Below are positions 8,400 to 18,095 of a stretch of DNA of 64,000 bases, piece by piece. Below the pieces are notes generated by a model. It was not told the DNA's origin, made no database searches, and worked only from the letters and a program-made list of their open reading frames with translations. The DNA is taken from positions 312,060-376,059 of the forward strand of contig NZ_FRBQ01000003.1 in assembly GCF_900142655.1 (NCBI RefSeq), in the 5' to 3' direction. Position 1 is the first letter of the stretch, and every line of letters begins with the position of its first letter. The DNA is from Phytopseudomonas punonensis. Lineage in GTDB: Bacteria > Pseudomonadota > Gammaproteobacteria > Pseudomonadales > Pseudomonadaceae. The position numbers and the translations under genes were made by a program.

Positions 8400-11300
8400 A
8401 TGTTCAAAGCCAGCCAGGTCTTGCAGCCGGAGTTCCTGTCGCGAATCTGCGCAGAAAAGTCCGCCGATTTTTTCCCCGCCATCAGTGCCAACTACAACGT
8501 TGACGAAGCCGCATACCTCGAGGAGCTGCTGCAGCTGGCCGACCCTGGCGCTGCGGGCATCGACAGCATTCGTCAGCAGGCGCGCAGCCTGATTCAAGAT
8601 GTGCGTGGTCGCGACAATGCGGTCGACACCCTAGATGCGCTGCTGCGCCAGTACAGCCTGGATACCCAGGAAGGCCTGATGCTGATGTGCCTGGCCGAAG
8701 CGCTGCTGCGCGTGCCAGATGCCGCCACTGCCGATGCGCTGATCCGCGACAAGCTCAGCGCCGCCGAGTGGGAGCGGCACTTGGGCAAGAGCGACAACGT
8801 GCTGGTCAACTTCGCGGCCTGGGGCCTGGTGATGACCGGCAAGGTGGTCGACCCGCAAGCCGCGGACGGGCGCCCGAAGAAGGTGCTCGGCCGCCTGATC
8901 CAGCGCTCCGGCGAACCGGTGATTCGCGCGGCGATGAACCAGGCCATGAAGCTCATGGGCAAGCAGTTCGTGCTCGGCCGCACCATCAGCGAAGCGCTGA
9001 AGAACGGTCGCCCGGAGCGCGAGAAGGGCTACACCTATTCCTTCGACATGCTTGGCGAAGCGGCGCTGACCGCCGAAGACGCCGAGAAATACATGGCCGA
9101 CTACCGCAAGGCCATCGACACCGTCGGCGCCGAGCCGCAGGTCGGCCCAGGCCCGAAGCCGTCGATCTCGATCAAGCTGTCCGCGCTGCACCCGCGTTAT
9201 GAAACGGCCCAGCGCGAGCGCGTGCTCAGCGAGCTGTTCGCCAACGTGCGCGAGCTGGCCATCCGCGCCCGCAAGCTCAATGTCGGTATCTCGGTGGACG
9301 CCGAAGAGGCGGATCGCCTTGAGCTGTCTCTGGAGCTGTACGAGAAACTGCTGCGTGACCCGGCCGTGGCAGGCTGGGGCGAGTTCGGTCTGGTCATCCA
9401 GGCCTACTCCAAGCGCTGTCTGCCGGTACTGGTGTGGCTGACCCTGCTGGGCAAAGAACTCGGTGAGAAGATGCCGCTGCGCCTGGTCAAGGGCGCCTAC
9501 TGGGACAGCGAGATCAAGCAGTGCCAAGTATGGGGCCTCGACGGCTACCCGGTGTTCACCCGCAAGGAAGGCACAGATACCTCCTATCTGGCCTGCGCGC
9601 GCTACCTGCTCAGCGACTTCACCCGCGGCGTCATCTACCCGCAGTTCGCCAGCCACAACGCCCACACCGTCAGCTGCATCCTGGCTATGGCCGCCGAGCA
9701 GTCTTCGCCGCGCGAGTTCGAGTTCCAGCGCCTGCACGGCATGGGCGATGCGCTGTACGACACCGTGCTGGAGAAGCACCGCAAGACCGTGCGCATCTAC
9801 GCACCGGTCGGCGCCCACAAGGACCTGCTGCCGTACCTGGTGCGGCGCCTGCTGGAGAACGGCGCCAACTCGTCGTTCGTGCACCAGCTGGTCGACCCGA
9901 GCGTGCCGGTCGAGTCGCTGATCGATCACCCGGTCACCCAGCTGCGTAAGTTCGCCAGCCTCGCCAATAACAAAATCCCGCTGCCGCCTGCGCTGTACGG
10001 GGCCACCCGGAAAAACTCCCAGGGCATCAACATGAACATCCAGAAATCGCTGACCGAACTCGAAAATGCCTACCGGCCACAACTGGATCGCCAGTGGCAG
10101 GCCGCGCCGGTGATCAACGGCCAGACCCTGAGCGGCACCGCCCAGGAGGTTCGTTGCCCCTTTGATCTGAACAAGCGGGTCGGCACCGCCCAGTTCGCCA
10201 CCGCCGCCCAGGCCGCCCAGGCGCTGGATGGCCTGAGCGCTGCCTGGCCGAGCTGGAATGCCACCACCATCGACGCCCGTGCCAGCGTGCTCGAGCGCCT
10301 TGCTGACCTGCTGGAGAAACATCGCCCCGAACTCATGGCACTGTGCACCGTGGAAGCCGGCAAATCCATGCAGGACGGTATCGACGAAGTGCGCGAGGCG
10401 GTGGACTTCTGCCGTTACTACGCCCAGCAGGCACGCTTGAAATTGGGCCGTGAAGAACTCAAGGGCCCGACCGGCGAGCGCAACGAGCTGTTCCATGAAG
10501 GCCGCGGCATCTTCGTCTGCGTGAGCCCGTGGAACTTCCCGCTGGCCATCTACCTCGGCCAGATCAGCGCCGCGCTGGTGGCCGGCAACGTGGTGCTGGC
10601 CAAGCCGGCCGAGCAGACTAGCCTGATTGCCGCCCGCGCCCTGGAACTGATGTTCGAAGCCGGCCTGCCTAAGGACGTGATCGCCTTTCTGCCGGGTGAC
10701 GGCGCGACCCTGGGCGGGGTGTTTTGCCGTGACCCGCGTGTCGCTGGCGTGTGCTTCACCGGTTCCACTGATACCGCCCGCATCATCAACCGCCAGCTGG
10801 CTGAGAAGGACGGCATGATCGCCACCCTGATCGCCGAGACCGGTGGCCAGAATGCGATGATCGTCGACTCCACCGCGCTGCCCGAGCAGGTGGTCAAGGA
10901 TGCCGTCGGTTCGGCTTTCACCAGTGCCGGCCAGCGTTGTTCGGCCCTGCGCGTGCTGTACGTGCAGCGCGATATTGCCGACCGGGTGATCGATCTGCTC
11001 AAAGGCGCCATGGCCGAACTGAAGATCGGCCCGACTCACCTGCGTGAAAACGATATTGGCCCGGTGATCGATGCCGAGGCCCGCGAAGGCCTGCTGGCGC
11101 ACATCAACCAGCTCAAGGGCGAGGGCAAGCTGATTGCCGAAGCCTCGTTGCGTGCTGATCTGAACGGTCACTTCATCGCCCCGGTAGCCTTCGAGATCGG
11201 CGGCATTCACGAACTCAAGAAGGAGCAGTTCGGCCCGGTGCTACACGTGGTGCGCTACGACGCCGGCGACCTGGAGAAGGTCGTGGCTGCGATCAACGCC

Positions 11301-11576
11301 ACCGGCTATGGATTGACCCTTGGCATTCACAGCCGAAACGAGGAAACTGCCGCCCGCATCGAAGCCCTGGCGCGTGTCGGCAACCTGTACGTGAACCGCA
11401 ACCAGATCGGTGCGGTGGTCGGCGTACAGCCGTTCGGCGGCTGCGGCCTGTCCGGCACCGGCCCGAAAGCCGGTGGCCCGAGCTACCTTTTGCGCTTCGT
11501 CAACGAGCGCACCACCTCGGTGAACACCACGGCGGTGGGCGGTAATGCCTCACTGCTGTCGCTGGGCGACGAGTAA
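8400..11576 (+). CDS. putA: PutA, bifunctional proline dehydrogenase / P5C dehydrogenase
   Basis: The enzyme oxidises proline to glutamate in two steps at the inner membrane. From ATG 8400 (AAGAGG 9 bases upstream; the in-frame ATG at 8391 touches that site) the protein has 1058 residues. The FAD-dependent proline dehydrogenase barrel spans about 200-515, with ISIKLSALHPRY, LVKGAYWDSEIK and FASHNAHT. The aldehyde dehydrogenase domain spans about 560-1045, with SPWNFPLA, catalytic E813 in IAETGGQN and C847 in SAGQRCSALR. It begins at the dehydrogenase arm and lacks the N-terminal ribbon-helix-helix domain of the 1300-residue enterobacterial or P. putida PutA, so it cannot act as its own repressor. 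This short form is the P. aeruginosa type. putP follows downstream. Confidence 0.96.
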   Translation: MFKASQVLQPEFLSRICAEKSADFFPAISANYNVDEAAYLEELLQLADPGAAGIDSIRQQARSLIQDVRGRDNAVDTLDALLRQYSLDTQEGLMLMCLAEALLRVPDAATADALIRDKLSAAEWERHLGKSDNVLVNFAAWGLVMTGKVVDPQAADGRPKKVLGRLIQRSGEPVIRAAMNQAMKLMGKQFVLGRTISEALKNGRPEREKGYTYSFDMLGEAALTAEDAEKYMADYRKAIDTVGAEPQVGPGPKPSISIKLSALHPRYETAQRERVLSELFANVRELAIRARKLNVGISVDAEEADRLELSLELYEKLLRDPAVAGWGEFGLVIQAYSKRCLPVLVWLTLLGKELGEKMPLRLVKGAYWDSEIKQCQVWGLDGYPVFTRKEGTDTSYLACARYLLSDFTRGVIYPQFASHNAHTVSCILAMAAEQSSPREFEFQRLHGMGDALYDTVLEKHRKTVRIYAPVGAHKDLLPYLVRRLLENGANSSFVHQLVDPSVPVESLIDHPVTQLRKFASLANNKIPLPPALYGATRKNSQGINMNIQKSLTELENAYRPQLDRQWQAAPVINGQTLSGTAQEVRCPFDLNKRVGTAQFATAAQAAQALDGLSAAWPSWNATTIDARASVLERLADLLEKHRPELMALCTVEAGKSMQDGIDEVREAVDFCRYYAQQARLKLGREELKGPTGERNELFHEGRGIFVCVSPWNFPLAIYLGQISAALVAGNVVLAKPAEQTSLIAARALELMFEAGLPKDVIAFLPGDGATLGGVFCRDPRVAGVCFTGSTDTARIINRQLAEKDGMIATLIAETGGQNAMIVDSTALPEQVVKDAVGSAFTSAGQRCSALRVLYVQRDIADRVIDLLKGAMAELKIGPTHLRENDIGPVIDAEAREGLLAHINQLKGEGKLIAEASLRADLNGHFIAPVAFEIGGIHELKKEQFGPVLHVVRYDAGDLEKVVAAINATGYGLTLGIHSRNEETAARIEALARVGNLYVNRNQIGAVVGVQPFGGCGLSGTGPKAGGPSYLLRFVNERTTSVNTTAVGGNASLLSLGDE

Positions 11577-11646
11577 CAGACAACGGGTGGGAGTCGATGA
11601 GATTTCTGCCCGTTTTGCTATTGGGGGCCTTTGCCCCGAATCGGTA

Positions 11647-11691
11647 ACGCCACCATAAGAGTGGCGTACCTGGAGCACGACCGTAGTCGTG
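11647..11691. other. Two hairpins between putA and putP
   Basis: Two inverted repeats occupy the 176-base gap. ACGCCAC (11647-11653) pairs with GTGGCGT (11661-11667), and CACGAC (11676-11681) pairs with GTCGTG (11686-11691). Neither is followed by a T run, so they are not classical terminators. They may affect read-through or mRNA stability between the two put genes. Confidence 0.4.
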
Positions 11692-11752
11692 ATGTGCCAA
11701 CTGGATCGGTAATCCCGGTTCGAATAAAAACAAACGAGAGGGGCATTCCCCA

Positions 11753-13243
11753 ATGACTGCAAGTACTCCCATGCTGGTCACCTTCGTGGTCTATATCCTG
11801 GCCATGGTGCTGATTGGTTTCATTGCCTACCGTGCGACCAAGAACTTCTCCGACTACATCCTCGGCGGCCGCAGTCTCGGCAGTTTCGTCACTGCGCTGT
11901 CCGCCGGTGCCTCGGACATGAGCGGCTGGCTGCTGATGGGCCTGCCGGGCGCCATTTTCATCGCCGGTATCTCGGAAAGTTGGATCGCCATTGGCCTGAT
12001 CCTCGGTGCCTGGCTGAACTGGCTATTCGTGGCTGGCCGCCTGCGTGTGCACACCGAGCACAACAACAATGCGCTGACCCTGCCGGACTTCTTCACCCAC
12101 CGTTTCGAAGACAACAGCAAGCTGCTGCGCATCTTCTCGGCGCTGGTGATCCTGGTGTTCTTCACCATCTATTGCGCCTCGGGCGTGGTGGCAGGTGCGC
12201 GTCTGTTCGAATCCACCTTCGGCCTGAGCTACGACACGGCGCTTTGGGTCGGTGCGGCGGCGACCATCCTCTATGTATTTGTAGGCGGCTTCCTTGCCGT
12301 GAGCTGGACTGACACCGTGCAGGCAACGCTGATGATTTTCGCGCTGCTGATCACCCCGGTATTCGTCATCCTCGCTCTTGGCGATTTCGATGCTGCCATG
12401 GTGACCATCGAGCAGGCCAATCCGGCCAATTTCGACATGTTCCGCGGCCTGTCCTTCGTTGCCATCATCTCGTTGCTGGCCTGGGGGCTGGGCTATTTCG
12501 GCCAGCCGCACATTCTGGTGCGCTTCATGGCTGCTGATTCGGTGAAGTCGATTCCGGCTGCCCGCCGCATCGGTATGACCTGGATGATCCTCAGCCTGGG
12601 TGGTGCGGTAGCCGTTGGGTTCTTCGGTATCGCCTACTTCGCCAACAACCCGGCGCTGGCCGGCCCGGTTACCGAGAATAGCGAACGCGTGTTCATCGAG
12701 TTAACCAAGATTCTCTTCAATCCCTGGGTTGCCGGCCTGATCCTGTCTGCCATCCTGGCGGCGGTGATGAGCACCCTGAGCTGTCAGCTGCTGGTGTCCT
12801 CCAGTGCCCTGACCGAAGACTTCTACAAGGCATTCCTGCGCAAGGATGCCAGTCAGACCGAACTGGTCTGGGTCGGTCGTGGCATGGTGCTGTTGATCGC
12901 GTTGGTGGCCATCGGTATTGCCTCCAATCCGGATAGCAAAGTGCTGGGCCTGGTGTCTTACGCGTGGGCCGGTTTCGGTGCGGCCTTCGGTCCGGTGGTG
13001 ATTCTTTCGCTGGTCTGGAAAGGCATGACCCGTAACGGCGCGTTGGCCGGTATGGTGGTCGGTGCGGTAACCGTGGTGGTGTGGAAGAACTTCATCGGGC
13101 TGGGTCTGTACGAAATCATCCCAGGCTTCATTCTCGCTACCCTGGCCATCGTGGTGTTCAGCAAGATCGGTCGCCCGGCAACGCCGACCATGGTCAAGCG
13201 CTTCGACGAGGCCGAGAAGGAGTACCAGGACGCGCATCTCTGA
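11753..13243 (+). CDS. putP: PutP, Na+/proline symporter
   Basis: Inner-membrane sodium:solute symporter (SSS family) that imports proline to feed PutA. The 496 residues are strongly hydrophobic with about 13 spans. The signature SAGASDMSGWLLMGLPGA puts D55 and S57 at the same positions as the Na+- and proline-critical residues of E. coli PutP. The start ATG is preceded by GAGAGGGG. The gene has 176 bases to putA and ends before a strong terminator at 13268, so it is probably the last gene of a put transcription unit. Confidence 0.96.
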   Translation: MTASTPMLVTFVVYILAMVLIGFIAYRATKNFSDYILGGRSLGSFVTALSAGASDMSGWLLMGLPGAIFIAGISESWIAIGLILGAWLNWLFVAGRLRVHTEHNNNALTLPDFFTHRFEDNSKLLRIFSALVILVFFTIYCASGVVAGARLFESTFGLSYDTALWVGAAATILYVFVGGFLAVSWTDTVQATLMIFALLITPVFVILALGDFDAAMVTIEQANPANFDMFRGLSFVAIISLLAWGLGYFGQPHILVRFMAADSVKSIPAARRIGMTWMILSLGGAVAVGFFGIAYFANNPALAGPVTENSERVFIELTKILFNPWVAGLILSAILAAVMSTLSCQLLVSSSALTEDFYKAFLRKDASQTELVWVGRGMVLLIALVAIGIASNPDSKVLGLVSYAWAGFGAAFGPVVILSLVWKGMTRNGALAGMVVGAVTVVVWKNFIGLGLYEIIPGFILATLAIVVFSKIGRPATPTMVKRFDEAEKEYQDAHL

Positions 13244-13267
13244 TCGTACCTGCGTAGGCTGTTGAAC

Positions 13268-13294
13268 AAAGGCCCGGACATTGTCCGGGCCTTT
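13268..13294 (+). terminator. Rho-independent terminator after putP
   Basis: AAAGGCCCGGAC pairs with GTCCGGGCCTTT around a 3-base loop and runs into TTTT. It lies 24 bases after the putP stop. It also lies upstream of the small DUF2132 gene, which therefore needs its own promoter or read-through. Confidence 0.85.
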
Positions 13295-13343
13295 TCGTTG
13301 GTGCCTGCTGGTAAGCTTGCCGCCCAGCCATCAGGAGCCCGCC

Positions 13344-13556
13344 ATGACCCCATCCAAAGACCCGCTGCACGGTATCACTTTGCAGGCCATTCTTACCGAG
13401 CTGGTAGAGCACTATGGCTGGGACGGCCTGGCCCAACGCATAGATATCCGCTGCTTCAAGAGCGACCCGAGCATCAAGTCGAGCCTGACCTTCCTGCGCA
13501 AAACGCCGTGGGCACGGGAGAAGGTGGAGGCGTTGTATCTGAGGCAGAAGCGCTAG
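13344..13556 (+). CDS. Small VF530/DUF2132 family protein
   Basis: A 70-residue soluble protein that begins [14 protein letters not shown]. It contains the family pattern [36 protein letters not shown]. The domain is known from the Vibrio VF530 protein, which has been described as a DNA-binding fold, but no cellular role is established. The ATG at 13344 has AGGAG 6 bases upstream, and a longer in-frame start at 13281 lies within the putP terminator and is unlikely. Confidence 0.85.
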   Translation: MTPSKDPLHGITLQAILTELVEHYGWDGLAQRIDIRCFKSDPSIKSSLTFLRKTPWAREKVEALYLRQKR

Positions 13557-13613
13557 GGTTCGTTGGCAATAGCGCCAGGCGTGAACAAGGCACAAGCGGG
13601 CATCGTTGCTGTA

Positions 13614-13670
13614 CCTGTGGAAACGGGCCATGCCCGTGACTTTTTCGCGGGCATGGCCCGCTCCCACAGG
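13614..13670. repeat. REP-type palindrome between convergent genes
   Basis: CCTGTGG plus CGGGCCATGCCCG on the left pairs with CGGGCATGGCCCG plus CACAGG on the right, forming a long imperfect hairpin. It sits between the ends of the DUF2132 gene and the penicillin-binding protein gene. Its core (GGGCATGGCCCGCTCCCAC) recurs at 17874-17924. Confidence 0.75.
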
Positions 13671-13701
13671 TGTGTGTCGACCTATTCTTTTACATCAGGC
13701 T

Positions 13702-16700
13702 CTAGTGCATCACCTGCGCCATCTGTTGCTGCGGTGGCGGCGCACATTGCGTGCGGGTGCCGGTTTGCAGGTAGGGCGCCAGGATCGGTTGCATACCCTT
13801 GAGTACCTGCACCGGCAGAGCCGAGGTGAAGCGGAAGTTCTCGGCGGCGCGGCCGGGTACGAACGCGGTGAGGGTGCCGAAGTGATCGGGGCCGAGAAAG
13901 AATACGAAGGTTGCGGTGCGGTTCTGTACCCGCGAGCTGATCACTTGGCCGCCGCGACCGACGCTGGTCATGCGGTTGTCGCCGGTGCCGGTCTTGCCGC
14001 CGAGGATCAGTGGGCTGCCGTCGGCCAGGGTAAAGGCGCCCTGCAAGCGCCGCGCGGTACCGCCATCCACTACCTGTGATAAGGCCTCGCGCAGCGCTAC
14101 GGCGACCTCCGGGGCCATCACCCGTTTGCCCGATTCGAGCACGTGTCCCAGGCGTGTTTCATAAGGCGTTCCGCCCGCGAAGTGCAGGCTGTCGATACGC
14201 ACTGTGGGCAGGCGAATACCGTCGTTCTGGATGATACCGATCAGCTCGGCCAGGGCAGCAGGGCGGTCGCCCGAGCTGCCCAAGGCGGTGGCCAAGGACG
14301 GTACCAGGTACTCGAACGGGTAGCCGAGGTTCTGCCAACGCTGGTGAATATCCAAGAAGGCTTCGACCTCCAGCATGATGCGAATGCGGCTATCTCGGGC
14401 GCTCTTGTGGCGGCTCTTGAACAGCCAGCCGTAGACCTCCTGGCGCTGCTCGGCGCTGGCGGTCACCGCGTCGGTGAACGAGGTCTGCGGGTGGTCGATC
14501 AGGTATTTCAGCAGCCACAGCTCCAGCGGATGTACGCGGGCGATATAGCCTTGGTCCGGCAGGTTGAAGGCGCCAGGGCCATAGCGCCGGTAGAGCTCGT
14601 CGATACGCTTGTCGCTGATCCGCACGCCCGGCAGATGAGCCTTGATGAAGTTGCCAAAGGTGGCCTGATCGACCTCGGGCATCAGGTAGCGGTGCACCGC
14701 CGCCAGGCGCGTGTCGGTCAGGCGCAGGCCGCCGATAAAGGTGTCCAGGCGTTCCTGGGCGGACTGGCCCTGATACTTGCGCCAGAAGCGCAACATGAAG
14801 GTGGTGCCCTCGCGGTCGGCGAAGCGGCTCAGGTATTCCTGGCGTCGTGGATCCTTATCATCCTTGAGCAGCTCGGCGCTGTTGCCTGGCGCTTGGTAGG
14901 TGCTATAGCGCACCAGGTCGCGCATCAGGCGCACGAAGGGCAGGTTGATCGATTCGCGCAGCGACTCACGCAGGGTGGGCAGCCTGCCGTCGTCCTCGCG
15001 TCGGAAGTTGCCAAAGGTATGTAAGCCGCCGCCGGTAAAGAAGCGCTCCGCTGGGCTGGCCGAATAGCGACGTTCCAGGGCGGCGTCGAGCATGCTGGCC
15101 AGGTCGGCGCCCGGATTGCGCAGCAGGTAGTCGACGGCCCAGCGACTGAGCAGATCCTGATCGGCGATGTCCTGGCCGCGCAGTTGCGCGGGGCTCATGC
15201 CGGCCAGCCGGCCATGCAGCTCGGCGATCACCTCTAGGTAGGTCGCCATCACCCGTAGCTTGGCGGTAGAGCCCAGTTCCAGTTTGCTGCTCTCGTTGAT
15301 ATCGAAGGGCTGGTGGGTATTGTCGGTCTGCACGCGCACCTGATTGCCGTTCGGCGTGCGCTCTAGGAGGGTGAAGCTGTAGCTAACGTCGCCAGTCTTG
15401 TTCGGCGACAGAAGGCGGTCGCCGAACAGGCCCACGCTTTCGGCAAACGCAGGGTCGGCGAGCTGCTCCAGATAGAGGCTGACCTGCTGCTGCAGATCCG
15501 AATTGAGGCTGGAGCGAGCCTCCAGATCGAGCCTGTCGAGCTCGTAGTAGGAGACGTTTAGCAGCCCGGCCAGCCGCGCCCTCGCCATGCTGATGCCTTT
15601 GTCGCTGTCGATGCGTTGCAGGTTGGGATCGGTCTGCCAGTCGCGGTATTTCACCTGCTGGGCCAGCGCTGAATCGCGTAACTTCGCATCCAGCACGCCG
15701 CCATCGGCGAGCAGGCGCAGGTGACTGTCGACCAGCGCAGCCAGCTCTGCACGCCCCTGGGACAAATAGTACGAAGGCCGACGTTGGGCGATCATCAGCG
15801 ACAGCACCTGGCGCAGTGCTATGCCTCGTTCGGCCAGGTTGGCATCGCTGGCATTGGCGGGATCGAGCAGGCGGTTGGTGGTGATGAAGTCGGCGCCGTA
15901 CCAGATGCGCAGGCCGTCGGCCAGGCCATGCACCTCGCCGTGGCCTGGTGCGGCCGAGAGCGGCACGCTGTTGAGGTAGTCGCGCACGATGTTCTGCCGG
16001 GCTTCGAGGGTCTTTGGCCCCCCCTGATAAGCACGTACGCTGGCGGACACCATCTGCCGCAGCTTCTCGGCCGGTGCGTGGGTGATGCCGTCCGGCGAGT
16101 GGCGGTACTTCTCCAGTTGGGTGGCCAGAGTGCTGCCGCCAGCGGACTGATCCTGCATGCCAGCGTACTTGCCGACCTGAGACAGCGCCGCCATCACGAA
16201 GCGCGGCCAGTCCACCGCCGGGTTGGCTTCGGCGGGTTCTGCGGCCAGCAATTGGCGGTCCTCGATGAACAGCAGGCTGCCGATCACCAATGGCGGAATG
16301 GCGGCGAAACTGGTGTACCGCTGGCGCGGGTTGCGCATGGTGTAGAAGGGCGTACCGCGGCAATCCTCGATGTTCACACCGGTTTGCGCTTTCTCGGCGA
16401 AAGGCGGGAAGAAGCCGCGTTCGGCGTAGTCGGTCAGCGCGGGCGAGAAGCGGCTTTGCTGCAGCACCTCGAAGCCGCGACTTTGCAGGCGTTCGATGAA
16501 AGTCGGCAGGCGGCTGTAGCCCTGGCGCTGATCGAAGGGGCCGTTGCCGGGGTAGACGATGGCGTCGCTGGGGCCGTCTTCTAGCGCGAACGTCAGCGTG
16601 GCGGCATAGCGGCTCAGTTCACTGGATTGGAAGTGGGCGGTGCGCAGCTCAAAGACCACAAGCCCCGTGATACCTATGAGCCCGAGCAACAGCGTCGAGC

Positions 16701-16812
16701 CAACCAGCCAGCGCACGCGATGCTTGCCGGGCTGGGGTTTGCGCGGCACCGCGGTCGCGACTTTGTGTTCGCGGACAGGCGGTGCGGAGTCGGATCGCCA
16801 TAGTGCGCCCAT
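13702..16812 (-). CDS. Bifunctional penicillin-binding protein (glycosyltransferase 51 plus transpeptidase), unusually long
   Basis: Membrane-anchored peptidoglycan synthase. The 1036 residues show a single anchor helix (about 34-55). A glycosyltransferase-51 domain follows with IEDRQLL (E184) and GGSTLATQLEKYRHS (226-240). The penicillin-binding domain has active-site S515 in GSTAKLR (SxxK), SIN at 621-623 and KTG at 940-942. The distance from SxN to KTG is about 320 residues, much longer than in ordinary class A PBPs, and the segment 640-840 has no motif I know. It is therefore a divergent class A PBP, not clearly PBP1A or PBP1B. It is transcribed alone and divergent from the aldo/keto reductase. 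Confidence 0.85.
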   Translation of the reverse strand: MGALWRSDSAPPVREHKVATAVPRKPQPGKHRVRWLVGSTLLLGLIGITGLVVFELRTAHFQSSELSRYAATLTFALEDGPSDAIVYPGNGPFDQRQGYSRLPTFIERLQSRGFEVLQQSRFSPALTDYAERGFFPPFAEKAQTGVNIEDCRGTPFYTMRNPRQRYTSFAAIPPLVIGSLLFIEDRQLLAAEPAEANPAVDWPRFVMAALSQVGKYAGMQDQSAGGSTLATQLEKYRHSPDGITHAPAEKLRQMVSASVRAYQGGPKTLEARQNIVRDYLNSVPLSAAPGHGEVHGLADGLRIWYGADFITTNRLLDPANASDANLAERGIALRQVLSLMIAQRRPSYYLSQGRAELAALVDSHLRLLADGGVLDAKLRDSALAQQVKYRDWQTDPNLQRIDSDKGISMARARLAGLLNVSYYELDRLDLEARSSLNSDLQQQVSLYLEQLADPAFAESVGLFGDRLLSPNKTGDVSYSFTLLERTPNGNQVRVQTDNTHQPFDINESSKLELGSTAKLRVMATYLEVIAELHGRLAGMSPAQLRGQDIADQDLLSRWAVDYLLRNPGADLASMLDAALERRYSASPAERFFTGGGLHTFGNFRREDDGRLPTLRESLRESINLPFVRLMRDLVRYSTYQAPGNSAELLKDDKDPRRQEYLSRFADREGTTFMLRFWRKYQGQSAQERLDTFIGGLRLTDTRLAAVHRYLMPEVDQATFGNFIKAHLPGVRISDKRIDELYRRYGPGAFNLPDQGYIARVHPLELWLLKYLIDHPQTSFTDAVTASAEQRQEVYGWLFKSRHKSARDSRIRIMLEVEAFLDIHQRWQNLGYPFEYLVPSLATALGSSGDRPAALAELIGIIQNDGIRLPTVRIDSLHFAGGTPYETRLGHVLESGKRVMAPEVAVALREALSQVVDGGTARRLQGAFTLADGSPLILGGKTGTGDNRMTSVGRGGQVISSRVQNRTATFVFFLGPDHFGTLTAFVPGRAAENFRFTSALPVQVLKGMQPILAPYLQTGTRTQCAPPPQQQMAQVMH

Positions 16813-16980
16813 CGTTAATTGGCCCTGGCTTGTCCTGTCCCCACAGCGTAGCCGCTCAAGCGCGCGCTGTCCGAGCGATCGGTCAAAAAAAGCCAGTCTT
16901 TACATACGCCTATGTTTGGATCATGGGCCTGAACCTGGGCTATATGGGCAGGTCAGGATGCAATCACAGGAGGAAGCATG

Positions 16981-17802
16981 ATGCGCACACTCGAATTGGC
17001 CGGCGTTCAGGTGCCGGTGATAGGCCAGGGTACCTGGCGCATGGGTGAAAACCGCGATCGGCGCAAAGGCGAAGTCGCCGCGCTACGCGAAGGCATCGAG
17101 CGCGGTTTGTGCTTGATCGACACTGCTGAGATGTACGGCGAAGGCGGCGCAGAAGAGGTCGTCGGCGAAGCGATGGCCGGCAAGCGCGATCAGGTGTTTC
17201 TGGTCAGCAAGGTCTACCCGCACAACGCCAGCCGCACGGACGTCGCCGCGGCCTGTGAACGCAGCCTCAGGCGCCTGGGCACCGAGCATATCGATCTCTA
17301 TCTGCTGCACTGGCGTGGCCAGCACCCGTTGGACGAAACGGTCGAAGCCTTCGAGCGCCTGCGTGAGCAAGGCAAGATCGGCCGCTGGGGCGTGTCCAAT
17401 TTCGATCTGGATGATCTGCAAGAACTCGTCGAGCCGGCCTGTGCGACCAATCAGGTGCTCTACAACCCCGAGGAACGTGGTGTGGAGTTCGAGCTGTTGC
17501 CATGGCAGCAGCGCCAGAACATGCCGTTGATGGCCTACTGTCCGCTGGGGCAGGGCGGTGCGTTACTGGCGGATGCAGCGCTGCAACGCGTCGCGCAGCG
17601 GCACGGCGTGACCACCGCCCAGGTCGCCCTGGCCTGGGCGCTACGCCAGCCCAATGTGCTGGTGATCCCCAAGGCCAGTGACCCCCGGCACCTGGCCGAA
17701 AACGCCGCGGCCGCCGAGCTGCAGCTCAGCGCTGACGACCTGCAGATGATCGACAGCGCCTACCCGGCGCCGACGCGCAAGCAGCGGTTGCAGATGGTGT
17801 AA
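16981..17802 (+). CDS. Aldo/keto reductase
   Basis: Cytoplasmic NAD(P)H-dependent oxidoreductase with a TIM-barrel fold; substrate unknown. About 273 residues. The catalytic tetrad is visible as D47 (LIDTAEMYG), Y52, K77 (VSKVYPHN) and H110 (LLHWRG). The cofactor region KASDPRHLAENAAA lies near the C-terminus. Two ATGs stand in tandem (16978 and 16981); AGGAGG at 16968-16973 gives the better spacing (7) to the second. A single-gene unit, divergent from the penicillin-binding protein gene. Confidence 0.9.
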   Translation: MRTLELAGVQVPVIGQGTWRMGENRDRRKGEVAALREGIERGLCLIDTAEMYGEGGAEEVVGEAMAGKRDQVFLVSKVYPHNASRTDVAAACERSLRRLGTEHIDLYLLHWRGQHPLDETVEAFERLREQGKIGRWGVSNFDLDDLQELVEPACATNQVLYNPEERGVEFELLPWQQRQNMPLMAYCPLGQGGALLADAALQRVAQRHGVTTAQVALAWALRQPNVLVIPKASDPRHLAENAAAAELQLSADDLQMIDSAYPAPTRKQRLQMV

Positions 17803-17873
17803 GGGATTTTTTCTGAAGAGGGGCTGAGCTAGATAGGCTAGGAAAGCGCGCCAGAGAGCCGTGGGGTGATTCA

Positions 17874-17924
17874 GTGGGAGCGCGCCATGCGCGCGGCGGC
17901 TTCGCGGGCATGGCCCGCTCCCAC
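17874..17924. repeat. REP-type palindrome
   Basis: GTGGGAGCGCGCCATGCGCG on the left pairs imperfectly with CGCGGGCATGGCCCGCTCCCAC on the right. It shares its right arm with the element at 13614-13670. It lies between the ends of two convergent genes, the aldo/keto reductase and rapA. Confidence 0.75.
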
Positions 17925-17978
17925 AAGGCTATTTAGGCGCAGCCAGTCAAAGAATCCAAGGTGAGGCTTATCGCCATT

Positions 17979-18067
17979 TGATGGGTTGCACCCATCCTAC
18001 ATTTTGTAGGATGGGGCGGGCCGCGTAGATAAAACCCTAGGCCTTCTAGGATGGGTGAAACCCATCA
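17979..18067. repeat. Nested palindromic repeat downstream of rapA
   Basis: The outer arms TGATGGGTT...CCCATCCTA and TAGGATGGG...AACCCATCA face each other. A perfect inner hairpin (CCATCCTACA / TGTAGGATGG, 17992-18014) sits in the left half. It ends 28 bases from the rapA stop. No T run follows, so this is a repeat element rather than a standard terminator. Confidence 0.65.
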
Positions 18068-18095
18068 ATGGTTTGGCGGGATAACTGGTTTTATC

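Noticed and set aside
8631-11210. An 859-codon open frame on the minus strand, antisense to putA
   Set aside because: It is a shadow of GC-rich third positions; putA on the other strand has full motif support, and the antisense translation has no recognisable domain.
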